Source: Pedobacter roseus (GTDB lineage: Bacteria; Bacteroidota; Bacteroidia; Sphingobacteriales; Sphingobacteriaceae). Taken from it: 64,000 bases of DNA. A model generated the notes under the pieces. The model made no database searches. It had not been told where the DNA came from and saw only the letters and a program-made list of their open reading frames with translations. Each line of letters starts with the position of its first letter. The stretch's first letter is position 1. A program made the translations under genes and the position numbers. Below are positions 9,274 through 18,208 of the stretch, in pieces. Location of the stretch: positions 3,782,001-3,846,000 of the forward strand of contig NZ_CP060723.1 of NCBI RefSeq assembly GCF_014395225.1, read 5' to 3'.

Positions 9274-10662
9274 TTATTGTTTTTTAGGCAGCCACTCCAA
9301 TACCTGTACAGCTGTTGGCTTCGTTGCGGCCTTCCCTTCCCCATCTACCTGGGTTACATTTTGGATGTAAATATTCAGGATGCCACGATCTTTCCAAAGT
9401 TCGGTATCGTAACTCGGTTCCCAATCGCCCACACTGGTTTGGGTCAGGTCTTCCAATTTCCAGTTATTGGTGTAAATATTTTGATTTAATGCAATCGAAG
9501 CTTTGTTACCCCGCTCGGCATCCCTGAACAAAATTCCGGCAGCATAACTTTTTTGGTAAGGCCAGGCTATAATCTGCGGACGGGAAATTGGAATTTTCTT
9601 TGTGCCACCGCCACTTAAACTAAAGGGTGTATTCCTGAATGTTAGTTTATTCACTTTCCAGCCGCTACCATCATTAAAAACAATGTGGTATTGTGGGATA
9701 GAATCTGGTTTATCGGTCCAGTACCCTGCGATAAAAACTTTTCCGTTTTCATCTGCAAACATCGAAGTCTGGTTAATTAGTTCACTTTTTTGAGGAATTT
9801 TAAGGGCATACTCTGCATTTGATGCCGTGATGGGCAATTTATATTTTTCTCCCGTGCTTTTTACCCAGGTGATGCCACCATCGGTTGATTTCGCATACGC
9901 CAGATCATGGTTACTGGCCACATCAGGACTTTCTCTCCATACCCACGAAATATGCAAACCACCGGCCTTATCGGTTGCCACCTGCCAATACGCATTCCGC
10001 TTACCTTCCCCATCAATTAAACCGTCTTGTATGCGGCTCCATTGCCTGGCACTAACCGAATATCTGTTAATCATTAAGTTTCCATTACCGGAACCACCAT
10101 CGCGGTAGAAAAAAAGCAAATCTCCGTTGCTGAGTTTATAGAACTCGGGATAACTTACTTTTTCTTCCTTTTTCCCAAGCATTGCTTCTTTTTCGCCAAG
10201 GGTAAGCGAACCGGCAGAAACTGCTTTAGCATAATTTAACTGGTTATTGTGCTGTCCCCATGCAATATGCAGGTAGCCTGCCCCATCAACTGCAATGCTG
10301 ATGGATTTATGCGCATCAGTTGCATCACCCTGATACTGCGTTTTATTGCAGATCCAGAATTTGGCTTTACTTTGTCTTTTAGCCAAAACTACAAACTGAT
10401 CTGCATCATAATAAGCCGCATATTGGGTGTTTTTATAGGTTACAATAGAGTTTTTGCGAAAAATAACAGCATTTACTGAATTATTGGCCCATCCGTTATT
10501 GGCAATTGAGCTTATTTTTACCTGCTGTGCCTCACAATGATCAAAAGACAAAAGCAATGCAACAAACACTATTAACAGGAATAAAAAACATGCTTTTTGG
10601 CTTATAATTTTAGCCGGTCTGGTTGGAAACAAAAGATAGGGATTGAATTTATACAACATCAT
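9274..10662 (-). CDS. BNR-repeat (BNR_4) beta-propeller protein, candidate rhamnose-glucuronate lyase/rhamnosidase
   Basis: This is a 462-residue protein with an unusually long N-terminal segment before its hydrophobic export signal (about residues 24-45). The body is a BNR_4-type seven-bladed propeller, with histidines in DAHKSISI (His118), LHIAW (His132) and GQHNN (His138), and a second GGLHISWVWRES block. BNR_4 proteins include ulvan lyases (PL24/PL25) and the arabinogalactan-capping Rha-GlcA enzymes of the GH145/PL42 type. The adjacent GH105, which needs unsaturated uronate as substrate, argues for a lyase. It heads the enzyme operon behind the candidate operator at 10765-10797. The fold is firm; the exact reaction is inferred. 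Confidence 0.72.
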   Translation of the reverse strand: MMLYKFNPYLLFPTRPAKIISQKACFLFLLIVFVALLLSFDHCEAQQVKISSIANNGWANNSVNAVIFRKNSIVTYKNTQYAAYYDADQFVVLAKRQSKAKFWICNKTQYQGDATDAHKSISIAVDGAGYLHIAWGQHNNQLNYAKAVSAGSLTLGEKEAMLGKKEEKVSYPEFYKLSNGDLLFFYRDGGSGNGNLMINRYSVSARQWSRIQDGLIDGEGKRNAYWQVATDKAGGLHISWVWRESPDVASNHDLAYAKSTDGGITWVKSTGEKYKLPITASNAEYALKIPQKSELINQTSMFADENGKVFIAGYWTDKPDSIPQYHIVFNDGSGWKVNKLTFRNTPFSLSGGGTKKIPISRPQIIAWPYQKSYAAGILFRDAERGNKASIALNQNIYTNNWKLEDLTQTSVGDWEPSYDTELWKDRGILNIYIQNVTQVDGEGKAATKPTAVQVLEWLPKKQ

Positions 10663-10764
10663 AACAGTTTAGGGAAGCCATTGGTGCAAGCATATCGAAT
10701 TTCCAATGGTAATTCCTGGTTATATTTGGTTTGGCTAAATAGCAACTTTTTACGCTTTGCAACA

Positions 10765-10797
10765 GGGGGGTAAATCATACTTTACAGGGGGTGATTT
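10765..10797 (-). promoter_or_regulatory. Candidate operator of the hybrid two-component regulator upstream of the enzyme operon
   Basis: The plus strand shows GGGGGTAAAT, an 11-bp spacer, then GGGGGTGATTT, a direct repeat about 21 bp apart and 103-135 bp upstream of the BNR gene start. It matches the element upstream of susC (4494-4524) in half-site, orientation and spacer length. Control by the regulator encoded immediately upstream is inferred. Confidence 0.5.
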
Positions 10798-10829
10798 AGG
10801 AAAATACATTTATATACAGCTTAATTAAG

Positions 10830-13800
10830 TTAACCGAGCGAATTTAGATTATAATATTTATGAAAAGTTTTACGGTGTTTCTTTACAAATTCTGAGGGGG
10901 TAAGGTTGAACAATTTCTGGAAATGCTCCCTAAAATATTTAATATCGTTAATGCCAACCCTAAAAGCAGCCTCGTTAATATTCAGGTTGGTATTGATCAG
11001 TAATTCTGCAGCTTTTCTTAAACGGATAAACCTTACAAAACTGCTCACCGATTGACCAGAGGTTGCCCTGATCCGTTTATACAGGTTAGAATGGCTCATC
11101 CCCAATGCAGAGGCCAGGGTTTTTACACTAAAGTTTTCTTCGGTCAGGTTATCTTCGATAATATTTATACAATTTTGCAAAAAGCCCCTATCCTCCTGCG
11201 AAACCTTGTGCGCATCTGATTTAAGCGTAATCTCATTATAAAAATACGATTGCAGGTTCTGCCTGTTTTTGATGATACCATTAATTTTGGCCGAAAAAAG
11301 TTCCTTATCAAAAGGTTTACTGATAAAATCGTAGGCACCAACTTCTATACCGCTTAAACGAACCTCGGCGCTCGGATCGGCCGTAAGCAGGATTACCGGA
11401 ATATGGCTCAGTTCTGAATCTTCTTTAACAGCCCGGCAAAGCTCAATACCATTAAGCCCGTCCATATTAACATCCGAGATGATAATATCAGGCAAAACTT
11501 CCTTGCATATTTTAAGTCCGTCAAGGCCGTTTGTGGCATTATAAATTTTAAACTTATCCTGAAAAATCTGTTTAATGTAGCCGATAATCTCCGTATTATC
11601 ATCCACAACGAGTATACTATGCAAATCAGAAATCAGCAGTTCAAGGTTGCCTTTAGTGTCATGTTCGGTAAAATCAGTGCTTTCCTCTTCCTGTGCCATC
11701 AGTTCGTTTATATAAAGCAACTGGTCGCCATCTGCGCAATCTACCAGTTCGGTTGGAGAGTCACCCAGTGGCATCTCTATCGAAAAAGTGGTGCCTTCAC
11801 CTTTAACCGACGAAAAGTATATTTTGCCTTTATGGAGTTCTACAAAACTTTTTACCAGGTACAAACCAATGCCGAATCCCATTTTTAAAGATTCTTTACC
11901 GGCAGCTTTATAAAATTTATCGAAGAGTTTTTCCGCAACCTCATTAGCAATACCCGGACCATTATCGCTCACTTCAATTTTAACCCCATTATGATGCGTA
12001 ACGATGCTTAATTTCACCATTCCGCCCATTGGGGTAAATTTTAAAGCGTTAGACAAAAGATTGAACAGGATGATCTCCAGTTTATCCCGATCGGCATAAA
12101 TCTCGATGCTTTCTTCTTCACATTCGAAAATGTAATCGATGTTATTGTTTTTTGCAGTATAACCGAAACATAAGAATATTTCTTTGGCAAATTTGTAGAG
12201 GTTTAATTTTACAATGTTTAACGCATCATTTTCACTCTCCATTTTCCTGAAAAGAAGCAATTGATCTACCAGACTTAATAAACGCCTCGAATTCCGGTAA
12301 ACTACATTAAGATCGTTTTTTTCCTGTCCGGCTTCCTTACTACTTAAAATGTCTTTAATCGGGTTAACAATCAGGGTAAGCGGTGTCCGTAATTCGTGCG
12401 AAATATTGGTAAAGAAATCAAGTTTTTTCTCGTTCAGGTCCTTCTCACGTTCCATTTTGAGGTTCGTAATTTCTACCTCATGTTTTAAATTACGCTGCCT
12501 GTTGCGGTAAGTCTGAAAAACATAAACTACACTAGAAATAAGAATGATATAAATCGCATAAGCCCACCAGGTACGATACCAGGGCGGCAGAATCTTGATC
12601 ACGATAATTTTTTCATTATTGCTCCAGTTGCCTTCGGTGTCGGTACTTTTGATATGTAATTTATATTCGCCTTCATCCAGCCTCGAATAATAGGCCGTAG
12701 AAAGTTTGTTTACATAGTTCCAGTCCCTGTCCCAGCCTTCTAAATAGTAGGCATAAGCAATCTGATCCTGAAAAGAGAACTCAATGGCTGCATAATCGAC
12801 ATAAATAACCGCAGCGTTATAAGGGATTGAAATTTTTTGCAGGTTGACTACCGTTGTATTTTTATAGGCAGAATCCTGATTGAGCGGAATATTGTTGATC
12901 CTGAAATCGGTGAGCACAATTTTTGGCACCCTGCGGTTCTGCTTTATTTTTGAGGGATAGAACAGGTTAAAACCTGCTGTACCACCAAATAAAAAAGCAC
13001 CATCTTGCAATTTTAATGCGGCATTATAATTAAACTGGTTACTCTGCAGGCCATCAGAAGAATAATAACTTTTAAATTTCCCTGTTACAGGATTATACTG
13101 CGATAAGCCATTATAAGTGCTGCACCAAAAGCTGCCGTTATTATCGGGCAGAATATTGAGTACAGAATTACTGGGTAATCCGTTCTGTTCAAAATAGCGT
13201 TTAATTTTCTTTGTTCGGGGATTAAAGCACAAAAGGCCTCCACCTTCCGTACCGATCCACAACATCTGTTTGGCATCTTCATTTATGGCCCTTATGGCAG
13301 TATTGACCGTAAAATAAATGTGTTTTTTAAACTTCCGGTCAACCTTGATCAACTGTGTGTAATTACCAGCCCAAAGATTGCCTTCCGTATCTTCGTACAG
13401 GGTATGGATATCTTTAAGCCTGTTATCAAAAAGTTCGAATTTATCTAAAGCTTTATTATATAGGTACAATGCACCTCCACGCGTGGTGCCGGCCCAGATA
13501 TTTTTACCTTTATCCAGATAGAGCTTCCAGATATTGATATCATCAAAACCCCTTGCACTATTGTAACACCTGTAGTGGATAAATTTCCCCGATCGCCTGT
13601 CAAAACGGTCAATGCCCCCGCTAAAACTCCCTACCCAAACATTATTTTCAGCATCGCTCAGCATACTGGTAATAAAATTGCTTTGTAGCGCGCCATCACC
13701 ACCGTTTTCAGCATAATTTTTAAATGTATTGGTCTTTCTGTTCCACACACTCAAACCACCACCATCGGTACCTATCCAAATATTTTGGGTGCTATCCTCG

Positions 13801-14876
13801 CAAAAAGAAAGTACAAAATTATTGATCAGAGAATTTTTGTTCAAAGGATCATTTTTTATCGTCCGGAATTGCGCATTTTCCTGATCGATGATGTTTACCC
13901 CTCCCCGCAGCGTAGCAATCCATTTTCTTTTCTCCCCATCTTCAATCACCTGACCAATGGAGTTACTGGATATAAAACCTTTTTCACGCCCGGTAGGCAA
14001 ACTGTTTAAACTTTTAAGTCTCGTATCATAAACCCTCAATCCATTACCATCAGTTGATACCCATAACTTCCCCTCGCCATCGAGCATCAGCCCCATAATG
14101 TTATCAGCAACCGGATAGTTATCTACCTGTTTAAGGCTATTGGCTACTTTATCAAAAGTATACAAACCGTGCTCGGTACCAATCCAAAGTTTCCCGTTTT
14201 TACCGTTAACAATGGCCGTCACATTTCTTATTTTCGAATTGTTTAACTGGGTTTTCCCATTTTGGATATTATACCTGCATAGGCCATAATCTTTGGCATA
14301 AAACCATAAATCATGCTGTTCATCAACACAGAGGCCTTTCACAGCGTGTATTTTACCGCCATTTAAACTAATGTATTCGGCACGGGGAGCATCTTTTTTT
14401 TGCATAAACAGCCCATGTTCATCCGTAGCAATAAAAACGTTCGAGCTTTTATCAACAGCAATCGAATTAACAGAGAAGGACAAATTGATGGGCTGGCCTT
14501 TTTCAAGGTATTTCAGACTATGGAATTCTCCGTCTGAGTAGCTATAATAAGAAATACCTTTTTGTGTACCGATCCAGATTTTATCCTGGTCGCCATTAAG
14601 GGCGGTAATGTGGTTGTTTACCAGCGAATTTTCAATACCCCAGTTATTTCTGAAAACTTTAAATCCGTAGCCATCGTAGCGGTTTAGGCCATCGTAGGTA
14701 CCCATCCATATAAAACCAAAATGATCCAGGTACAGGGAGTTTACGATATTGTTCGACAGCCCTTTTTCTACACCAACATATTTTACCGAAAGCAGGTTAT
14801 TCTGAGCAAAGGCAAAACCCGCATTGGTTATAGCAAATACAATAAGAATCAGAAAAATCTTAAGGTTTTTAAACAT
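10830..14876 (-). CDS. Hybrid two-component system sensor/regulator (HTCS) of the polysaccharide utilization locus
   Basis: The 1348-residue protein combines a whole phosphorelay in one chain. In order: signal peptide (about 1-25), a periplasmic double propeller of Reg_prop repeats (about 35-690, many WIGT/WVGS motifs), a Y_Y_Y domain (about 700-765), a membrane helix (about 775-795), a HisKA dimerisation helix with SHELRTP (phospho-accepting His827), a HATPase with DNGPGI and GFGIGLYL motifs, a receiver domain with phospho-acceptor Asp1135 in IISDVNMDG, and a C-terminal AraC-type HTH (about 1250-1340). Such proteins bind an oligosaccharide in the periplasm and activate the adjacent susCD and enzyme genes. 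It is followed by a 167-bp gap holding the enzyme operon's candidate operator. Confidence 0.95.
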   Translation of the reverse strand: MFKNLKIFLILIVFAITNAGFAFAQNNLLSVKYVGVEKGLSNNIVNSLYLDHFGFIWMGTYDGLNRYDGYGFKVFRNNWGIENSLVNNHITALNGDQDKIWIGTQKGISYYSYSDGEFHSLKYLEKGQPINLSFSVNSIAVDKSSNVFIATDEHGLFMQKKDAPRAEYISLNGGKIHAVKGLCVDEQHDLWFYAKDYGLCRYNIQNGKTQLNNSKIRNVTAIVNGKNGKLWIGTEHGLYTFDKVANSLKQVDNYPVADNIMGLMLDGEGKLWVSTDGNGLRVYDTRLKSLNSLPTGREKGFISSNSIGQVIEDGEKRKWIATLRGGVNIIDQENAQFRTIKNDPLNKNSLINNFVLSFCEDSTQNIWIGTDGGGLSVWNRKTNTFKNYAENGGDGALQSNFITSMLSDAENNVWVGSFSGGIDRFDRRSGKFIHYRCYNSARGFDDINIWKLYLDKGKNIWAGTTRGGALYLYNKALDKFELFDNRLKDIHTLYEDTEGNLWAGNYTQLIKVDRKFKKHIYFTVNTAIRAINEDAKQMLWIGTEGGGLLCFNPRTKKIKRYFEQNGLPSNSVLNILPDNNGSFWCSTYNGLSQYNPVTGKFKSYYSSDGLQSNQFNYNAALKLQDGAFLFGGTAGFNLFYPSKIKQNRRVPKIVLTDFRINNIPLNQDSAYKNTTVVNLQKISIPYNAAVIYVDYAAIEFSFQDQIAYAYYLEGWDRDWNYVNKLSTAYYSRLDEGEYKLHIKSTDTEGNWSNNEKIIVIKILPPWYRTWWAYAIYIILISSVVYVFQTYRNRQRNLKHEVEITNLKMEREKDLNEKKLDFFTNISHELRTPLTLIVNPIKDILSSKEAGQEKNDLNVVYRNSRRLLSLVDQLLLFRKMESENDALNIVKLNLYKFAKEIFLCFGYTAKNNNIDYIFECEEESIEIYADRDKLEIILFNLLSNALKFTPMGGMVKLSIVTHHNGVKIEVSDNGPGIANEVAEKLFDKFYKAAGKESLKMGFGIGLYLVKSFVELHKGKIYFSSVKGEGTTFSIEMPLGDSPTELVDCADGDQLLYINELMAQEEESTDFTEHDTKGNLELLISDLHSILVVDDNTEIIGYIKQIFQDKFKIYNATNGLDGLKICKEVLPDIIISDVNMDGLNGIELCRAVKEDSELSHIPVILLTADPSAEVRLSGIEVGAYDFISKPFDKELFSAKINGIIKNRQNLQSYFYNEITLKSDAHKVSQEDRGFLQNCINIIEDNLTEENFSVKTLASALGMSHSNLYKRIRATSGQSVSSFVRFIRLRKAAELLINTNLNINEAAFRVGINDIKYFREHFQKLFNLTPSEFVKKHRKTFHKYYNLNSLG

Positions 14877-15248
14877 ATAATTTTAGGGACGGGGTGGTAT
14901 TTGGTCTGAAACGAAGATACAAAATAAATTAAGGCAGTATTACATCCGGCACAAATAAACGTAATATTAACGTTTAATTTCTCTCAGGCAGGATAAAAAT
15001 ATTTTTTTTCCCGCTATTCCAACACTAATTTCAAAAGATAAAAGCTTTAATAATTTGTGGTAAGCGAGCATTTTATAAGGCATCCGGGCGAAAAAGTTTT
15101 CCACATCTGTGAAGTCCAAAACCCAATTTTGTCTATAATCATACTTTAAACGATTTAAACCTATTTTTTACGTAATTCTCACAAAAAGTGCTTAAATTTT
15201 GATTTTAGGCACATTTAACTAAATTTGGAATATACCAAAACCAAGTTT
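14877..15248. other. Divergent promoter region between the HTCS gene and lat
   Basis: This 372-bp AT-rich region separates two divergent genes. The lat promoter is clear (15199-15227). I see no obvious TAnnTTTG motif for the HTCS gene on the minus strand and no gene or RNA in the stretch. Confidence 0.6.
15199..15227 (+). promoter_or_regulatory. Bacteroidota-type promoter of lat
   Basis: A -33 TTG (15199-15201) is followed after 18 bp by TAAATTTG (15220-15227), a full match to the -7 consensus TAnnTTTG. The TTG at 15225, which would otherwise extend the lat frame, lies inside this motif, so translation must begin downstream, at the ATG at 15249. Confidence 0.7.
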
Positions 15249-16580
15249 ATGTATCAATTAACAGTACCTGCAGATCGCGTTAACGAATCGTTAAGAAAGC
15301 ACATTTTGGCCGATGGTTTCGACCTGACCTATGATATGGAAAAGAGTCATGGTGCATACATTTACGATTCGAAATACAACAGAACTTTACTCGATTTTTT
15401 TACCTGTTTCGCCTCCGTTCCCTTAGGTTATAACCACCCTAAAATGATCAGCGATGAAGGGTTTAAGAACAGCCTGTTCCAGGCAGCTTTGGCCAATCCT
15501 TCAAATTCGGATGTTTACACCCAGCAGTATGCACAGTTTGTAGAAACATTTTCGGAAGTTGGTATCCCTGATTACCTGCCTCATGCATTTTTTATTGCAG
15601 GCGGTGGCTTAGCGGTAGAAAATGCAATAAAAGTAGCCATGGACTGGAAAGTTCAGAAAAACTTTGCCAAAGGATATACGGAAGAAAAAGGTTTTAAGGT
15701 TTTACACTTCGAAAGGGCTTTTCATGGCCGTACCGGCTATACCTTAAGTTTAACCAATACCCTGCCCGATAAAACCAAATGGTTTGCCAAATTCGACTGG
15801 CCAAGGGTTGCCGTTCCAGAGGTTAAATTCCCTCTTTCGGGTGATCATTTAAACCATGCCATCGCAACGGAAGAAGCTTCGATCGCGCAGATCAAAAAAG
15901 CTTTTGCTGAAAATAAAGATGAAATCTGTGCCATCATTATAGAACCCATACAATCAGAAGGTGGCGACAACCACTTGCGGGAGGAGTTTTTGATCCAGCT
16001 TAAAACACTGGCAGATGAAAATGAAGCTTTTTTAATTTACGATGAAGTACAAACCGGCGTGGGTTTAACCGGCAAATTTTGGTGTCACCAGCATTTTAGC
16101 GAAAAAGCCCGACCAGATATCATTGCTTTTGGTAAAAAAATGCAGGTATGCGGTATCCTGGTAGGAAGTAAAGTAGATGAAATTGAAAGCAATGTATTTA
16201 AAGTTCCCAGCCGCATCAACTCTACATGGGGTGGTAACCTGGTAGATATGGTACGCTCTACGCAGATTTTACAAATTATAAAAGAAGATCAGCTTTGTGA
16301 AAATGCAACAAAGGTAGGTGGGTATTTAAGAGATAACCTAGAAAAGTTCTCCCATAAATTCGATCAAATGAGTAATGTGCGCGGAAGAGGTTTATTGTGC
16401 TCATTCGATTTCCCAAACAAAGAAATGCGTAATACTTTTATCAGCAAAGGGCTGGAAAACAATGTGATGTTTCTGGGCTGTGGCGAAAAAACTATACGTT
16501 TCCGTCCGGCACTGTGCATTGAACAAAAGCATATTGACGAAGGCTTGACGGTTATGGAAAAAATATTGCCTTTATTGTAG
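15249..16580 (+). CDS. lat: L-lysine 6-transaminase
   Basis: A PLP-dependent class III aminotransferase that transfers the epsilon-amino group of lysine to 2-oxoglutarate, giving 2-aminoadipate semialdehyde. The 443-residue frame shows FERAFHGRTGYTLSLT, IIEPIQSEGGDNH, FLIYDEVQTGVG (the Asp that contacts the PLP ring nitrogen) and IIAFGKKMQVCG (probable Schiff-base lysine), all as in Lat proteins. I chose the ATG at 15249 (MYQLTVPAD) rather than the TTG at 15225, because the latter is in the promoter -7 box and known Lat proteins begin near MYQLTVPAD. A small membrane-anchored protein gene follows after 2 bp. Confidence 0.9.
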   Translation: MYQLTVPADRVNESLRKHILADGFDLTYDMEKSHGAYIYDSKYNRTLLDFFTCFASVPLGYNHPKMISDEGFKNSLFQAALANPSNSDVYTQQYAQFVETFSEVGIPDYLPHAFFIAGGGLAVENAIKVAMDWKVQKNFAKGYTEEKGFKVLHFERAFHGRTGYTLSLTNTLPDKTKWFAKFDWPRVAVPEVKFPLSGDHLNHAIATEEASIAQIKKAFAENKDEICAIIIEPIQSEGGDNHLREEFLIQLKTLADENEAFLIYDEVQTGVGLTGKFWCHQHFSEKARPDIIAFGKKMQVCGILVGSKVDEIESNVFKVPSRINSTWGGNLVDMVRSTQILQIIKEDQLCENATKVGGYLRDNLEKFSHKFDQMSNVRGRGLLCSFDFPNKEMRNTFISKGLENNVMFLGCGEKTIRFRPALCIEQKHIDEGLTVMEKILPLL

Positions 16581-16582
16581 GC

Positions 16583-16984
16583 ATGAAGAAAAAATCACTT
16601 TCCTACCTTATCGTTGCTGTTGTTCTGGTTTTAACGTTCTTTATTGTGAAAGATACTTTTAATCAGCCTGGAGTTGAAGATATGAAAGCCGGTTTTAAAG
16701 AAATTGTGAAGTACAGAAACGCCAATAATACTGGTCCTGTGCAACGCATTTATGTGGTAACCGTTAAAGATTCAGTGTGGAAAGAAATGGAAGATTACGG
16801 TAATTTAATGCCCCACACTAAATATGGCAATACAAAAGTTTACTTCTTTATGGAAAATGCCAATGTTCCGAAAACTTTGGAGCCTGGAGAAGTAAACTTC
16901 GACCCTCAATATAACAAATCCTGTATTGCGCTATTCGAAAAGAGCGCAATGAGTCAGGTTGCATTTAATAAGTATCCGTTTTAG
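16583..16984 (+). CDS. Small membrane-anchored or secreted protein of unknown function
   Basis: This 133-residue protein has one N-terminal hydrophobic segment (about residues 6-21, after MKKKS), which could be a membrane anchor or an uncleaved signal, followed by a soluble part of about 110 residues. I recognise no domain. It starts 2 bp after the lat stop, so it is cotranscribed with lat; whether it has anything to do with lysine breakdown cannot be told. Confidence 0.7.
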   Translation: MKKKSLSYLIVAVVLVLTFFIVKDTFNQPGVEDMKAGFKEIVKYRNANNTGPVQRIYVVTVKDSVWKEMEDYGNLMPHTKYGNTKVYFFMENANVPKTLEPGEVNFDPQYNKSCIALFEKSAMSQVAFNKYPF

Positions 16985-17011
16985 ACAGAGATTTTTTTGG
17001 TATAATTACAA

Positions 17012-17872
17012 ATGAATCGTGATCACAGTTCGATAAGTCCCTCAGCAAAATCGCTACTGCTGGCCAAAAGCTTAACGGATATTCCCTTTGTTGCTGATGC
17101 CGTAAAATTAATTTATGGCAATAACGCGCTTGAACATTTATCAAACAGAGATTTTGACGAGGTATTTTTAAAACGGCTGGTGCATTTCGAAAGCAGGTAT
17201 TTATCACTTGATAGTTTACTTTTTGCCTCGGGCTCTTTAAATATTTTAGAAATTTCTTCTGGTTACTCTTTTAGAGGCTTGGATCTGGTTTTAAGGCATC
17301 CAACTATTTACTACCTGGATACCGATTTACAAGGCATTATTGATATCAAGAAAGATTTGGTTGAGCGGCTAATGGTTGAGGAGAAATTAAACCTAAAAGG
17401 AAAACTCCGAACCGAAGCTTTAAACGTATTGAACGAGGATGCTTTTCTGAATGCTATAAATCAAATACCGCTTGGCCCGATTAGTATTATAAATGAAGGT
17501 TTATTGGTGTATTTGAACACCGAAGAAAAGATATCGTTATGTAAAACCATCCATAAATCGTTAAAACAAAGGGGCGGTTATTGGATCACTGCTGATGTTT
17601 ATGTTAAACGCCCTGCACTTAAAAACGAGAACAATGATCATTTTTCTCAATTTTTGGAGGCGCACCACGTAGAAGATAATAAGTTTGAAAGTTTTGAACA
17701 GGCAGAAAACTTCTTTTTAGAACAAGGTTTTAAATTGATCACCAAAGCAACTTCAGTTTGGCATCAGCTTTCCTCATTAAAATACATTGATAATGAGTTA
17801 TTAAAAAAAATGAAAGAACAGGCAAATAAAATTGGAAGAATCCGCGAAACCTGGGTGTTAAAAGCAATTTAA
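17012..17872 (+). CDS. Class I SAM-dependent methyltransferase, leucine-carboxyl-methyltransferase-like
   Basis: The 286-residue protein has a glycine-containing SAM loop (ILEISSGYSFRGLDL, about residues 73-87), an acidic residue after the next strand (YYLDTDL) and a motif resembling post-II (ISIINEGLLVYLNTEEK), the pattern of LCM/PPM-type methyltransferases that use large O-methyl acceptors. The substrate is not evident. It lies 27 bp downstream of the small membrane-protein gene and may belong to the lat transcript. Confidence 0.7.
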   Translation: MNRDHSSISPSAKSLLLAKSLTDIPFVADAVKLIYGNNALEHLSNRDFDEVFLKRLVHFESRYLSLDSLLFASGSLNILEISSGYSFRGLDLVLRHPTIYYLDTDLQGIIDIKKDLVERLMVEEKLNLKGKLRTEALNVLNEDAFLNAINQIPLGPISIINEGLLVYLNTEEKISLCKTIHKSLKQRGGYWITADVYVKRPALKNENNDHFSQFLEAHHVEDNKFESFEQAENFFLEQGFKLITKATSVWHQLSSLKYIDNELLKKMKEQANKIGRIRETWVLKAI

Positions 17873-18208
17873 TGATTAAAGCAAGACTACAAATTTTTCA
17901 TTCTCAAAACACAAATTTTATTATGAAGCGCATGGCCTGTTCAAAACATTAAGTTTATTCCCGTTTTACTTATACGCTTCGCTGCCTCATACCTCGTTGC
18001 TGCAGGGTATCGTTTCAACCGGGGCTAATTGGCCAAAACCGTAGTTCTTTTTGGGTTGCAGCGTGTATCTACCTTTGTTCCTAAACCTGACAGCAGCGGC
18101 ATCTCCCGACTTTTCGTCGGGACTAAAGCAAATGGCAGGGCTTCAGCAGCTATGAAATACCAACATTCATTTCCCAACCCTAAAAAATATGTCTGTCTTT
18201 TCTTTAAA
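17873..18208. other. Gene-free stretch between convergent genes with a dispersed repeat
   Basis: These 336 bp separate the methyltransferase gene from the convergent acyl-CoA dehydrogenase gene. The right half holds a dispersed intergenic repeat with a hairpin (18070-18160). A frame at 18029-18223 runs through the repeat but has no homologous look or start signal, and I do not call it a gene. Confidence 0.55.
18070..18160 (+). repeat. Dispersed intergenic repeat, CTAAACCYGAYAG family (copy A)
   Basis: The element opens with TACCTTTG (18070-18077, promoter-like), then CCTAAACCTGACAG, and contains a perfect hairpin TCCCGAC/GTCGGGA (18104-18122) followed by ACTAAAG. The same order of blocks appears at 48025-48110, 58349-58430 and, inverted, 50594-50652. 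Confidence 0.6.

Noticed and set aside
15225..16984. Lat, the small membrane protein and the dehydrogenase as a full lysine-degradation operon
   Set aside because: The dehydrogenase is on the other strand with its own promoter region, and the middle pathway genes are missing; only a loose association is supported.
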